From positions 124,001 to 188,000 of the forward strand of contig CANXME010002558.1 of assembly GCA_948144175.1 (NCBI GenBank): a DNA stretch of 64,000 nucleotides, written 5' to 3'. Below the pieces are notes generated by a model. That model searched no databases and was not told the DNA's origin. It saw only the letters and a program-made list of their open reading frames with translations. Below are positions 1-11,739 of this stretch, one piece after another. How positions within the stretch are numbered: the stretch's first letter is position 1; the number at the start of each line of letters is the position of its first letter. The position numbers were made by a program, and so were the translations under genes. This DNA comes from Closterium sp. NIES-65 (taxonomy: Eukaryota > Streptophyta > Zygnematophyceae > Desmidiales > Closteriaceae).

Positions 1-1
1 G

Positions 2-3000
2 GTGTTGATCGACTGGATCCGCGCAGCTCGTCTCCAGCTTCGGAGGAGCTTTGGCTCTGACTTCCCTGTTTTGCGTCTGCACTCGGACAGAGGCGGGGAG
101 TTCTCCTCTGGCCTCCTGAGTGCCTACTGTCGTGCGCGAGGCATCCGTCAGACCTTCACGCTTCCGGACTCACCGCAGCAGAATGGGATTGCTGAGCGCC
201 GCATTGGCATGGTCATGGACGTCGCTCGTACGTCCATGATGCATGCGGCTGCTCCCCATTTTCTGTGGCCGTTTGCGGTCAGGTATGCTGCGCACCAGAT
301 CAACCTCCACCCCAGGGTCTCTCGACCGGAGACCTCCCCAGCCCTGCTGTGGACGGGGAAGGTTGGCGATGCGTCGGCGTTCCGGGTCTGGGGATCTCGG
401 GCGTTTGTTCGCGACCTGTCTGCGGACAAGCTATCCCCTCGTGCTTCTCCCTGCGTCTTCCTGGGGTTCCCCCCCGACGCCCCTGGGTGGCAGTTTTACC
501 ACCCCACCTCTCGACGTGTTCTGTCCTCCCAGGACGTCACGTTCGACGAGTCGGTACCCTACTACCGCCTCTTCCCCTACCGCACTCCGTCCCTCCCCCC
601 ACCCCCGCTCTTCTTGGTACCAGGTCCCCCCCCGGTAGTCCCCCTCCCCCCTCAGGGTCCTGCCCCTTCAGGTGTGTCCCAGGTAGACGCGGTTGAGCCT
701 GTCGAGGTCACTGGTGACTCTGGTGCTGCTGCGGGAGCTGGGCCTGGGGGTGCGGAGTCTGGGGGTGCTGAGCCTGGAGGTGCCGAGTCTGGGGGTGCTG
801 AGCCTGGGGGTGCTGAGCCTGGGGGTGCTGTGCCTGGGGGTGCTGACTCTGGAGGTGCCGAGTCTGGGGGTGCTGAGCCTGGGGGTGCTGAGCCTGGGGT
901 TGCTGAGCCTGGGGGTGCTGAGCCTGGGGGTGACGTGCCTGGGGGTGCTGTGTCTAGGGGTGCTGAGCCTGGAGGTGCTGTGCCTGGGGGTGCTTCGTCT
1001 CGCCGGGAGCCACTCTCCCCACAGGAGCTGCGTGAGTGGTTTGCCGGGCGCTGGAGGCGTGCTGCTGGTGCTGGTGGTTCTTCGGCTGCAGAGGGTACTG
1101 CTGCTGCGCGCCCCGCCGGCGCTCGTACTGTGGGTGCTGGAGCTGCTGAGTCTGAGAGTTCTCCTGGAGCTGGTCCTGCTGAGGGTGTTGGTCCTGAGCC
1201 TGCCGTTGGCGGCCCGACTGACAGTGCTCCTGGTGCTGCGGCTGGAGGTTCTGGAGCTTCTGGTGGTGCTGCTGGAGGTGCTACTGGAGTGGGTGCTCCT
1301 GCCGGGGCTGCTGGTGCTGTTCCTGCTGTTTCTAGCGTCGCCGCGCGGCCCCGACCGTACTTCGTTCCGCTCCTGCAGCAGGTTCTTGGTCTTACACCTC
1401 CTCCTCCTCCCTTAGAGGGTCCGCAGCCTGTCCTGTCACAGCCACAGCTACAGCCTGCCTCCCCTTTGCCTGCTCCTTCTCCCTACGCTGGTCCGACTGG
1501 AGGTCTTACTGAGCGTCGTGAGCCTGCGTCTCGTCCTGTGTCGCCTGTTCGTACTGAGCGCGCTAGTGGTCGCGGGTCGCGTCAGCGTCCTCCTCCTGTC
1601 CCTGGCACGCACCGGATGTCACTGCGTCCGTCCACTGCTCCTCTGCGTGCCCCTTTGCCTTCTCCTCCTGCTTCCTCTCTTCCTGCTCTTGCCGACCCGG
1701 AGTCGGACGCCCTTCGTGCTGCCAGTCCTACTGTCACGCGTCTCCTGGCTACTGCTGTCACTGACCCCTCCTTCGAGTCGTCTGCTGCGTCTGCCCTTGT
1801 CACTGAGCTTGTCGACTTTGCTGCGCGCTGTCGTCTAGACTACGCTGCTCGTCTTGTCACTGAGTCTGAGTCCGCCTGTCCTCCGTCCGTCGGGGGTGAG
1901 TGTGCCCTTGGCACGGACGTCCTTGAGGACAGGCAGGAGGAGTTCCAGTGTCTGGCCGCCGCTTCACCTCGTCTCGCGTCTGTACTGCTAGCCCCTGAGG
2001 GAGACCCGGATGCACCAGACATCCCGACTCCGCGCTCTTACGCGGAGGCGATAGAGGGTCCCTACTCCTCTCAGTGGCAGGCAGCTATGGATGCAGAGAT
2101 GGCTTCCTGGAAGTCCACAGGCACCTACGTTGACGCTGTTCCCCCTCCTGGGGCGAACATCGTCAGTGGCATGTGGATTTTCAGGGTGAAGCGGCCGCCG
2201 GGTTCTCCGCCTGTCTTCAAGGCGCGTTACGTGGCTCGTGGCTTCAGTCAGCGGCAGGGGGTTGACTACTTTCAGACCTTCTCCCCCACCCCGAAGATGA
2301 CCACTCTTCGGGTTCTGCTACACGTTGCTGCTCACCGTGACTACGAGCTGCACTCTCTCGACTTCAGCACAGCTTTCTTGCAGGGCAGCCTGCACGAGGA
2401 GATCTGGCTGCGTCGCCCACCTGGCTTCACTGGGTCTTTCCCTCCTGGTACCCAGTGGAGTCTCCGGCGTCCAGTCTACGGTCTCCGCCAGGCGCCACGT
2501 GAGTGGCACGACACACTGAGGACTACGCTCGCGGCACTTGGGTTTGCTCCTTCCACTGCCGACCCGTCGCTGTTTCTGCGCACCGACACCTCTCTGCCGC
2601 CGTTCTACATCCTCGTGTACGTCGACGACTTGGTCTTTGCCACAGCTGACACTGCTGGACTCGCCTACGTGAAGTCCGAGCTGCAGAAGAGACACACGTG
2701 CACTGACCTGGGTGAACTGCGCAGCTACCTTGGCTTGCAGATCACCCGGGACAGAGCACGCCGCACCATTACCCTGACTCAGTCACACATGGTGCAGCAG
2801 GTCCTTCAGCGCTTCGGCTTCACGTACTCCTCGCCTCAGGCCACTCCTCTGCCTACTCGCCACTCGCTCTCAGCTCTGCCTTCGGATGAGTCCGTAGAGT
2901 CGAGTGGCCCGTTTGCAGAGCTTGTTGGCTGCCTCATGTACCTGATGACCTGCACACGACCTGACCTCGCATACCCTCTTAGCATTCTCGCACGCTTTGT

Positions 3001-3601
3001 TGCTCCTGGGAGACACCGACCAGAGCACATGGCTGCAGCGAAGAGGGTGTTGCGCTACTTGTGCAGTACGTCGGGCATGGGGCTAGTGCTTGGAGGGCGC
3101 AGTCCAGTGGTCCTCACTGGGCACGCAGACGCTTCTTGGGCTGACGACCAGGCTACGCAGCGGTCGTCACAGGGTTACACCTTCAGCCTTGGTTCCGGCT
3201 CTGTCTCGTGGCGGGCTACCCGCTCGTCTTCTGTTCTCGGCTCCAGTTGTGAGGCTGAGATCTACGCTGGGGCTATGGCTGCACAGGAGTTACGCTGGCT
3301 CACCTACCTGCTGACCGACCTTGGAGAGCAGCCTCGTTCTCCTCCAGTCCTGTACGTAGACAACAAGGCCATGCTGGCCTTGTGTCGAGAGCAGCGACTG
3401 GAGCACAGAACGAAGCACATTGCTCTTCGTTACTTTCTTGCTCGTGAGCTACAGCAGCGTGGACAGCTGCGACTTGCGTACGTGGCCTCTGAGGCCAACA
3501 CTGCTGATGTCTTCACCAAGGCACTTGCGCCTTGTGATCATCAGCGTTGCTGCACGCAGTTGGGTCTTGTGCCTGTCTTGCCTCACTTGCTCTCCTCTTG
3601 A
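2..3601 (+). CDS. copia pol polyprotein, C-terminal part (integrase, RT, RNase H)
   Basis: About 1199 residues are visible; the true start lies upstream of the window. Integrase core motifs HSDRGGEF (about residue 27) and QQNGIAERR (about 58) carry the second Asp and the Glu of the DDE triad. Residues 200-680 are a low-complexity Pro/Gly/Ala linker that includes GGAEP pentapeptide repeats. The RT domain covers roughly residues 690-930, with YVDD near 872. RNase H follows (GHADASWADD near 1037, SSCEAEIYA near 1081, YVDNKAMLAL near 1117). The product would be a polyprotein that copies and integrates the element. The reading frame is open to a TGA at 3599-3601. It is intact in the part seen, but nothing here shows that it is expressed. 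Confidence 0.92.
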   Translation: MLIDWIRAARLQLRRSFGSDFPVLRLHSDRGGEFSSGLLSAYCRARGIRQTFTLPDSPQQNGIAERRIGMVMDVARTSMMHAAAPHFLWPFAVRYAAHQINLHPRVSRPETSPALLWTGKVGDASAFRVWGSRAFVRDLSADKLSPRASPCVFLGFPPDAPGWQFYHPTSRRVLSSQDVTFDESVPYYRLFPYRTPSLPPPPLFLVPGPPPVVPLPPQGPAPSGVSQVDAVEPVEVTGDSGAAAGAGPGGAESGGAEPGGAESGGAEPGGAEPGGAVPGGADSGGAESGGAEPGGAEPGVAEPGGAEPGGDVPGGAVSRGAEPGGAVPGGASSRREPLSPQELREWFAGRWRRAAGAGGSSAAEGTAAARPAGARTVGAGAAESESSPGAGPAEGVGPEPAVGGPTDSAPGAAAGGSGASGGAAGGATGVGAPAGAAGAVPAVSSVAARPRPYFVPLLQQVLGLTPPPPPLEGPQPVLSQPQLQPASPLPAPSPYAGPTGGLTERREPASRPVSPVRTERASGRGSRQRPPPVPGTHRMSLRPSTAPLRAPLPSPPASSLPALADPESDALRAASPTVTRLLATAVTDPSFESSAASALVTELVDFAARCRLDYAARLVTESESACPPSVGGECALGTDVLEDRQEEFQCLAAASPRLASVLLAPEGDPDAPDIPTPRSYAEAIEGPYSSQWQAAMDAEMASWKSTGTYVDAVPPPGANIVSGMWIFRVKRPPGSPPVFKARYVARGFSQRQGVDYFQTFSPTPKMTTLRVLLHVAAHRDYELHSLDFSTAFLQGSLHEEIWLRRPPGFTGSFPPGTQWSLRRPVYGLRQAPREWHDTLRTTLAALGFAPSTADPSLFLRTDTSLPPFYILVYVDDLVFATADTAGLAYVKSELQKRHTCTDLGELRSYLGLQITRDRARRTITLTQSHMVQQVLQRFGFTYSSPQATPLPTRHSLSALPSDESVESSGPFAELVGCLMYLMTCTRPDLAYPLSILARFVAPGRHRPEHMAAAKRVLRYLCSTSGMGLVLGGRSPVVLTGHADASWADDQATQRSSQGYTFSLGSGSVSWRATRSSSVLGSSCEAEIYAGAMAAQELRWLTYLLTDLGEQPRSPPVLYVDNKAMLALCREQRLEHRTKHIALRYFLARELQQRGQLRLAYVASEANTADVFTKALAPCDHQRCCTQLGLVPVLPHLLSS
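736..996 (+). repeat. 15-bp minisatellite encoding GGAEP-type repeats in copia A
   Basis: The 15-base unit cctgggggtgctgag and variants is tandemly repeated about 17 times. Read in frame it gives GGAEP, GGAES and GGAVP pentapeptides in the linker between integrase and RT. Because the unit length is a multiple of three and contains no stop in any forward frame, the overlapping open frames here are artefacts. Equivalent repeats lie at the same place in D, C, E, F and J. Confidence 0.9.
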
Positions 3602-3798
3602 CCTTGCTTGTACTTTTGCATATATATACTCTTGTTCTTGTATATCTCTATATATGATCTTGCATGTGAACTGGCCTTGTGGCCTTTGAACTTGTGCTCG
3701 GAATGCGTGGTGACTTTGTGATCCACCCTGAGCTTTGCTTTGCTTTGCTTGACTGGTCTTGTGACCCCTTGTTCTCCCCCACTTTGCCTATGGGGGTG

Positions 3799-3930
3799 TG
3801 TCAGAACTTATAGCTTACTTGTTTCTGTAGGCTATAGTGGGGTATCCCATAGGGGGTACAACCCAATTAGGGTTTCCTATTTGTACTCACTTCGTTCATA
3901 GTCATTTCATTCTCGTTCTTTGTTTCCACA
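3799..3930 (+). repeat. 3' LTR of copia A
   Basis: A 132-bp terminal repeat beginning TGTCAGAAC and ending TTCCACA (TG...CA). It aligns with the 131-132-bp LTRs of elements C and J, sharing the block GTAGGCTATAGTGGGGTA and the run GGGGGTACA. The purine tract TATGGGGGTG lies immediately upstream and would be the polypurine primer. No partner LTR is in the window. Confidence 0.85.
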
Positions 3931-4196
3931 CTAGGTTAGGCGCATTCCTATATTTTATTATAGTTATAGCACCGAACCAGGTTACGTGTACCGAACTCAA
4001 GCCTATTCTGTTTCCACCAAATTGCTTTCTACTGAGTTCGGGAAGGTTCTGTTCGGGACGCTTCGCGACCCTCAGAACATTCGCGTAACACCTGGGTTAC
4101 ATGCCTTGTGTCGAGCCTATATATAGCCTCGTGTTGTACCCAGGTGGAGCATTCAATTACAATTATGTTTTCTGAGCTCGATCCTAGATCCTCACA
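3931..4196 (+). repeat. 5' LTR of gypsy B (outer end lost)
   Basis: The last 143 bp, from CGGGACGCTTCG to CTCACA, match the 3' LTR end at 23380-23522 with identical length and about 17 differences. A TATA-like TATATATA lies at 4118-4125. Upstream of 4054 the match to the 3' LTR is weak. The start TGTGAG expected from the 3' LTR is missing, because copia A abuts here. Confidence 0.8.
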
Positions 4197-4198
4197 CT

Positions 4199-4212
4199 TG
4201 GTAATCAGAGCA
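4199..4212 (+). promoter_or_regulatory. primer-binding site of gypsy B (initiator-Met tRNA type)
   Basis: TGGTAATCAGAGCA lies two bases after the LTR end CTCACA. It is close to TGGTATCAGAGC, the complement of the plant initiator-Met tRNA 3' end used by many plant LTR elements. The perfect form TGGTATCAGAGC occurs at 23525-23536, after the downstream LTR. Confidence 0.8.
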
Positions 4213-4355
4213 TGTTTACACGCCATAGTATTTCGACCGCTAAAACCGAGTCTTAAATTACCGCGGGGGCGACGCTGATAAACACTGATTTCGGGTATGT
4301 AAAAACGGTTCCATATTTTTCGATCCTCCTCGTTCCGGTTTTTTTCGAACGCATA

Positions 4356-5150
4356 ATGAAAGGCATGGAGGGTCAAGGCGACAACTACGCGACAATGAGC
4401 GACATCGCCAGCCTTCGCACCGACATGGAACAGACGCAGGCGGCGATTCGGCGACTCGAGGCCCTTCTGACAAACCAATCCGCAGCCGCCATCGCAGCAG
4501 TCAATGCAGCGGCGAACGTAGCAGCGACACAGCAGCAACGACAGCGACACCGACTTTTCACGGGCTGATGGCACTACCGACGCCGAACGTCAAAGTAGCT
4601 CGCCCGAGGCTCCCTGAAGCGTTCGATCGAAGCACGAAAGGATCTGACGTTCGACGTTTTGTGGCGACCCTCGAAATTTATTTCGAGGCCATTGGCTGTT
4701 CGACCCCGACACACGACGCAGCACAAATTCGGCTCGCAGCGACACTGTTGCAGGGACCACCACTCGAGTGGATATATTACACTGACGTGGCCTACAGGGA
4801 GAAAACGTGGCAGCAATTTCGGGAGGATCTAATCGAGCCTTTCGAACCAATCAATTTGGTCTACATGGCGCGGCAGCAGATTCACCGACACAAACAGTAC
4901 GGCAGCGTAGCACAGTACACGCAGTGGATGGAATTTCTGTTCAACCAAATCACTGACCTGACGGACGGCGAAAAAATCCAAGCGTACACCAAAGGATTAA
5001 AAATGGAGATTCGACGGCAGGTGATTTAGGCGAACTACAATAGCTACCGCGACATCGTACGGGCAACAGAAAGGTACAACGCGTTGACAAGAGGTCAGCC
5101 CGACACACGACGCTACGGGCCAAACTGTACATTTGGCCTGGAGCGATTGG
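4356..5150 (+). pseudogene. gag of gypsy B, N-terminal and central part
   Basis: Two adjoining segments can be read. The first is an N-terminal stretch starting MKGMEGQGDN, with a predicted coiled coil (DMEQTQAAIRRLEALL). The second is a retrotransposon gag (capsid) segment with ARPRLPEAFDRSTKG and PLEWIYYTDVAYREKTWQQF. The same two segments occur on the minus strand in element G (33353-33540 and 25657-25879), which confirms the family. The gag is broken. Copia D interrupts it after 5150, and its zinc knuckle resumes at 12501 onward. Confidence 0.85.
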
Positions 5151-5276
5151 TGTGAAAGAACGAGGAATGGATGCACTAGGAAACAAGTGGGTACAAGTAG
5201 GAAAACCTTAAAGTGTTGTACCCCATATTGTCTACCCCACTACAGCCTACACAGACTATAGCATATAAGTTTGACA
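5151..5276 (-). repeat. 3' LTR of copia D
   Basis: Minus-strand LTR running TGTGAAAGAACG...GTTTGACA in plus coordinates. Immediately inward is the purine tract (on plus: AAACCCCATAGG). It matches the right LTR at 12389-12495 with about 4 differences over 106 bp, and it also matches the stray LTR at 25452-25574. Confidence 0.85.
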
Positions 5277-8200
5277 AAACCCCATAGGCAAAGTGGGGGA
5301 GAAAAAGAGGTCACAAGACCAGTCAAGCAAAGCACAGTAAGCTCAGGGTGAATAACAACGTCACCACACATTCCGAGCACAAGTTCAAGGCCACAAGGGC
5401 AGTTCGCATGCAAGATCATATACAAAGGCAAACAAGCACGTGCAGGTATAGATAGATCACAGTACAAGAAAGGTTAAGAAGTGAGCAAGTGAGGCCAAGT
5501 AGGCACAAGACCTAGCATAGTACAGAAGCGCTGATGATCACAAGGCGGAAGTGACTTGGTAAAGATATCAGCAGTGTTGGCCTGAGAGGCCACGTAAGCG
5601 AGGCGCAGCTGACCACGCTGCTGTAGCTCACGAGCAAGGAAGTAGCGAAGAGCAATGTGCTTCGTTCTGTGCTCCAGTCTGTGCTCCCGACACAAGGCCA
5701 GCATGGCCTTGTTGTCTACGTACAGAACTGGAGGAGAACGAGGCGGCTCTCCTAGGTCAGTCAGCAGGTAGGTGAGCCAGCGTAGCTCCTGTGCAGCCAT
5801 GGCCCCCGCGTAGATCTCAGCCTCACAGCTAGAGCCGAGAACAGAAGACGAGCGGGTAGACCGCCACGAAACAGAGCCGGAACCAAGGTTGAAGGTGTAA
5901 CCCTGTGACGACCGCTGCATACCCTGGTCGTCAGCCCAAGAAGCGTCTTCGTGACTTGTGAGGACCACTGAACGCCGCCCTCCAAGCACTAGCCCCATGC
6001 CCGACGTACTGCACAAGTAGCGCAACACCCTCTTCGCTGCAGCCATGTGCTCTGGTCAATGTCTACTAGGAGCAACATAGCGTGCCAAGATGATAAGAGG
6101 GTATGCAAGGTCAGGTCGAGTGCAGGTCATCTGGTATATGAGGCAACTAACAAGCTCCAGGTACGGGCCACTCGGCTCTACGGACTCATCCGAAGGCAGA
6201 GCTGAGAGCGAGTGGCGAGTAGACAGAGGAGTGGCCTGAGGCGAGGAGTACGTGAAGTCGAAGCGCTGAAGGACCTGCTGCACCATGTGTGACTGAGTCA
6301 GGGTAATGGTGCGCTGTGCTCTGTCCCGGGTGATCTGCAAGCCAAGGTAGCTGCGCAGTTCACCCAGGTCTGAGCACGTGTGTCTCTTCTGCAGCTCGGA
6401 CTTCACGTGGGCGAGTCCAGCAGTGTCAGCAGTGGCAAAGACCAAGTCGTCAATGTACACGAGGATGTAGAACGGCAGCAAAGAGGTGTCAGTGCGTAGA
6501 AACAATGACGGGTTTGGCTGTAGAAGGAGCAAACCCAAGAGCCGCAAGTGTAGTCCTCAGTGTGTCGTGCCACTCACGGGGCGCCTGGCGGAGACCGTAG
6601 ACTGGCCGCCGGAGGCTCCACTGGTTACCAGGAGGAAACGACCCAGTGAAGCCAGGTGGGCGGCGGAGCTAGATCTCCTCGTGCAGGCTGCCCTGCAAGA
6701 AAGCTGTGCTGAAGTCAAGAGAGTGAAGCTCGTAGTCGCGCTGAGCGGCTATGTGCAGCAGCACCCGAAGAGTGGTCATCTTCGGGGTGGGAGAGAAGGT
6801 TTGAAAGTAGTCAACTCCCTGCCGTTGACTGAAGCCTCGAGCCACGTAACGCGCCTTGAAGACAGGCGGAGAACGCGGCGGCCGCTTCACCCTGAATATC
6901 CACATGCCACTGACGATGTTCGCCCCAGATGGGGGAACCTCGTCGACGTAGGTGCCTGTGGACTTCCAGGAAGCCATCTCTGTGTCCATGGCTGACTGCC
7001 ACCGTGAGGAGTAGGGACCCTCGATCGCCCCAGCGTACGATCGAGGAGTCGGGATGTCAAGTGCATCCGGGTCTCCCTCAGGGGCAATCAGCGTGGACAC
7101 GAGATGGGGCAAAGCAGCAGCAAAGTACTGGAACTCCTCCTGCCTGTCCTCAAGGACGTCCGTGCTAAGAGCACACTCACCCCCGACGGACAGAGGACAG
7201 ACAGACGCAGACTCAGCAACAAGACTAGCGGCGTAGTTTAGACGACAACGAGCAGCAAAGTCGACAAGCTCAGCAACCAAGGCAAACGCAGCTGTGGACT
7301 CAAAGGAAGGGTCAATGACAACAGTAGCCAAGAGATGCATGACAGAAGGACTGGCAGCACGAAGAGAGTCAGACTCCGGGTCAGCAAGAGTAGGAAGAGA
7401 GGACTCAGGAGCAGACGGCAACGGGACACGCAGAGGAGCAATGGAAGGACGCAGTGCCATCTGGTGTGTGCCGGGGACCGTAGGAGGACGCGAACGCGGA
7501 ACACGACTACTAGTGCGAGCAGCACGAACAGGCAACACAGGACGACACGCAGGCTCACGACGCTCAGCAAGACCTCCGGTAGGACCAGTTTCGGGAGAAG
7601 GGGCAGGGAGGGGGGAGGCGGGCTGTAACTATGACTACGACTGGACAGGCGGTGGACACTCTGAGGGAGGAGCAGGACCAGTAGAAGGCGGAAGACCAAG
7701 AACCTGCTCAAGGAGTGGAACGAAGTACAGCCGCGGCCGCGCAGCGCCTCCTCAAACAGCAGGGACAGCACCAGTACCCCCAGCGGCAGCACCAGCGCCA
7801 GCAGCACCTCCAGCTCCAGCAGCGCTAACTCCAGCACCCTCAGAAGCACCACCGCCAACACCCCCCAGTAGCTCCAGCTCCAGCAGCACTTACTTCAGCA
7901 GGACCGCCTGCTCCGGCACCGCCAGTAGCTCCACCACTAGGAGCACCTCCAGGCCCAGCAGCTCTAGTCCCCCTAGTAGTACCAGCAGCTCTAGTACCTC
8001 CAGCAGCACCAACTTCAGCGGCCCCAGCAGCACCTCCTGTCCCAGCAGCTCCAGTACCGCCAGTATGAGCACCTCCAGGACCAGTGGCTCCAGTACCTCC
8101 TGCGCCGACCCCAGGGTCAGCAGCAACAGTAGCACCTCCAGCTCCAGCAGCACAGCTCCAGCGCCGGGCAAACCACTCGCAGAGCTCGTGTGGAGAGGGT

Positions 8201-11200
8201 AGCTTCCGCCTCGACGAAGCTCCCGAAGGGCCCCTAGACCCAGCACCGCCAGAGGCCACACGAGCAGACCCAGCAGCCCTAGGCTCAGAATCCCCAGGCT
8301 CCGCACCCCCAGGCTCAGCACCCCCATGCTCAGCACCCCGAGACTCAGCACCCTGAGGCTCAGCACCCCCAGACTCAGCACCCCTAGGCTCAGCACCCCT
8401 AGCAGCACCAGAGTCAACAGCTACCTCGACAGGCTCGACTGCATCTACCTGGGAGACACCTGACGGGGCAGGACCCGGGGGGGGACCTGGCGCAAGGAAG
8501 AGCGGCGGCGGGGGGAGGGGCGCAGTGCGGTCGGGGAAGAGACGGTAGTAAGGCACCGACTCGTCAAAGGTGACGTCCTGGGAGGACAGAATACGGCGCA
8601 AGGTGGGGTGGTAAAACTGCCAACCAGGCGCGTAAGGGGGGAAGCCAAGGAAGACGCAGGGAATAGCACGGGTGGACAGCTGGTTCGCTGACAAGTCGCG
8701 GACAAACGCCCGAGATCCCCAGACACGAAACGCAGACGCATCGCCAACCTTCCCTGTCCACCGCAAGGTGGGGGAGGCCTCTGGCAAGGAGACGCGGGGC
8801 TGAAGGTTGAGCTGATGCACTGCGTACTGAACCGCAAACGGCCACAGAATATGGGGAGCAGCCGCATGGATCATGGACGTACGAGCGACGTCCATGACCA
8901 TGCCAATGCGGCGCTCAGCAATACCATTTTGCTGTGGAGATGCCGGAAGCATGAAGGTCTGACGAGTGCCCTGTGCACGACAGAAGGCTCCCAGACAGGC
9001 AGAGGAAAACTCCCCTCCTCTGTCAGATTACAGACGCAAAACAGGAAAGTCCGAGCCGAAACTCTCTCTGAGCTGGAGACGAGTTGCGCGGATCCAGTCG
9101 ATCAACACCTCAGTGACGTCACCCTTGCTGCGCAAGGGGAAGACTGTGGTGTAACGCGAGTAGTCGTCAACCACCAACAGGAAGTAACGCTCGTGACCCT
9201 GGCCACGGACGCGGGCTGGGCCCCACACGTCCATGTGAAGAGTCTGCAGCGGAGCCTCTGTCGGTGGAAACTTGGAGGAGTGAGGAGCAGCGCGCTGCCG
9301 CCCCTCGACGTAGGGAACGCAGGTACGGGCAGGCCCCGGAGGGAGGGGAGGGAGGGACAGGGGGAGACCAGAGACAAAGTAACGGGAGGCCATGCCTCGG
9401 AGACGAGGCAGGGAGGGGTGACCAAGGCGGTGGTGCCAGAGGAGAGTCCGGTGGGACAGGAGACGACACGAGGAGGGCGCAGACTCAAAACCAGACCTGG
9501 ACGCTGCAGCAAGCACCTGACCCGACGCACCTACCTGACCAGACTCAGGAACCGGAGGAGACTCAGTAGTCAGCGTGTACACGCTCGACCCCGGCTGACG
9601 GGTGAACGTGGGCAAGTGTCGGCCCGTCCGAGCACACGTATAATGGGTCACCCGCTGACTCGCAGGAGTGAACTGGTCGACCCCCCCATCCTGTAGATCA
9701 GCACCACTCACCAAGTTCGTAGAGAACGAGGGGAGGTAGATACCGGACAGGGTGCCAGAGGGGGCCGCCGGACACCGTAAGACAGTGGAGAAGTGGGCAA
9801 GGACAAGACCCCTAGAGGGGTCCGCCAGGGAGACCGCAACTGGCCGACTAAGCGGCGTAAGCGTGGTGCGCTCTCGAAAGAAGGAGCGGGAAGCACCCGA
9901 GTCAAGGGCGAAGGTGTGTAAGGCCTGAGCCGACGTGGTACCTGAGAGAGCAGACGCACAAGTTACTGGGGCAGCAGACGCACTAGCACCTAGAGCAGCA
10001 GCCTCAATGCCCGGGTCAGGCGGAACACACAGGTGAAAGTCACCCTCATCACTAGTAGACACAACATACATGGCAGCAATAATGGCATCATCATCCAGAT
10101 CAAAGATAGCAACCCACGACCTAAGCAGCTCGCCCCAACGGGGGATCTCAGTGGGGTCAGGGAACTGGAGACGCCAAGCGTCCGTGAGGCGGCCGAAGCA
10201 GCGCTGGGTGGTGTGCGGGCCACCGCACGGCTCACCAGTGCGGTCGCCGGGACGCAGGACGTAGGCACAAGGACCAGCACCCCCACCCCGCTGACGCGCA
10301 ACGTACCACTCACGAAGCTGCTGGGGGGGCGGGGTCTTACGAGTGCGCTGCTGTTGCTGGCGCTGACCACCACCGAAGCCGCTCTGCAGCACAGAGCCAC
10401 CCCGACCAGCTCCACCTCCGCCGCCGCCACCTCTGCCACCGCTGCCACCGCCTCCTCCTCCGCTCCCACCGCCACCGCCGCCGCCGCCTCTGCCTCCACC
10501 GCCATTACCGAAGCTCCCACCCCCGCCACCACTCCTACCGCCACCCCCACTCCCCCCGCCGCCTCCACCGCCACCTCCACCGCCCCCGCCAGCCCCTCCA
10601 GCGCCCTTGCCCCCCTTGCCCTTGCCGGTTCGGCGTCTCCCACTAGAGGCAGACGCAGCGCCGACCGACTCGGTGCCAACGAAGTCGACGGCAGTAGCAG
10701 AGGCAACAGAGGGCAGAAGGGGGGAGGGGGATCACCCCTCAAAGAAGGGGGCACGAGGGTCACCACGAGAGGCTCCTACAGCAACTATACTCTTCTCAGC
10801 TGCCAAGAGGTGCTCCTCGGGGAGGTCAACGGTGAGTGTGGTGGGGCAAACAGAGAGGAAGTGGTCCCTGACCGAGCGAAGGGAGTCAGGGAGCCGGGTG
10901 ACTATGTAGTAGAGGGTGATGTACATGGGGGGGGGGGGTTCTTAGCGTAGAACTCAGCAGGAAGCGCAGCGCGGTAGCGGGTGTCACTAGTGTGAAGGTG
11001 CGTAATGAGGTCAGCGACTGTGGGAAAGGCGGCGAGGTCAGGGAACAGGTACGGCAGCATGAGGCGGCTAAGGGCAGCAATGGCAGGGGAAGAGTAGCGT
11101 GCAACTACAGCGTCGTACAAGGTCTTAGCACTCTTGTACTGACCATTGTGCGCGCGCTCAGTGGACGGCAAGTGACTACGCACACCAAGACGGGCAGCAG

Positions 11201-11739
11201 CATCGTGTGTGGCCCACTGTGAGCGAACAGTGCTGTCAGCATCGGCAGAAGGGGCAGCAGAGGCGCCAGACGTGAGATGGAACAGTGAGAGACCGTCTTT
11301 CCTATCGCACTGTAGGAAAAGCTGTAGATCATCTACCCAGACCTCAAAGTCAACAGCCCGACCCTCAGCATCAAAGGTGAGAACGCTAGGGGTAGCCATG
11401 ACAGCAGTGGCAGTAGGCTAGGGGCAGCAGTAGCACGCGTGGCTCAGCGGTGCTCTTACCAGGGCGGGTGGCTAGGGGCCCTCAAGCGATGGGGCAGGGC
11501 CGAGGCGCTTTTGCAGGGACAGGGCCGCGACCGTGGCAGCGGCTCCTGCTGTCACCGGCGGCGGCAGTTGCGGTCCCGGCAGCGGCGGTAATGGTGGTCA
11601 CGGCAGCAGCGGTGGCAGTTGCGGCTGTCGGCGGCGACTGCTGCTACTGTCGGCGGCCGCCGCTGCTCTCGGTGGCTCCTGCTGCTGTCGGCTGTTGCTG
11701 GCGGCGGCTGGTGCTGTTCGCGGAGGAGCCGAGAAGGGG

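Larger units (their letters stand above)
1..3930 (+). mobile_element. Ty1/copia element A, 3' part (5' end outside window)
   Basis: The window opens inside the integrase of a copia element and runs through reverse transcriptase and RNase H to a 3' LTR at 3799-3930. The domain order IN-RT-RH is that of Ty1/copia. A purine-rich tract sits just before the LTR (3788-3798). The visible part looks whole: one long reading frame without breaks. Gag, protease, the 5' LTR and the target duplication lie outside the window, so neither age nor completeness can be judged. The element ends against the 5' LTR remnant of gypsy element B, so it probably inserted into that LTR. It belongs to the same family as C, D, E, F and J. 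Confidence 0.93.

Noticed and set aside
693-1415. 240-residue Leu/Val-rich plus-strand frame
   Set aside because: It is an out-of-frame reading of the GGAEP array inside the copia A pol frame.
3788-3800. CCCCC/GGGGG pairing upstream of the copia 3' LTR as a terminator hairpin
   Set aside because: The stem is only five bases and coincides with the polypurine tract, which explains the conserved G-run.
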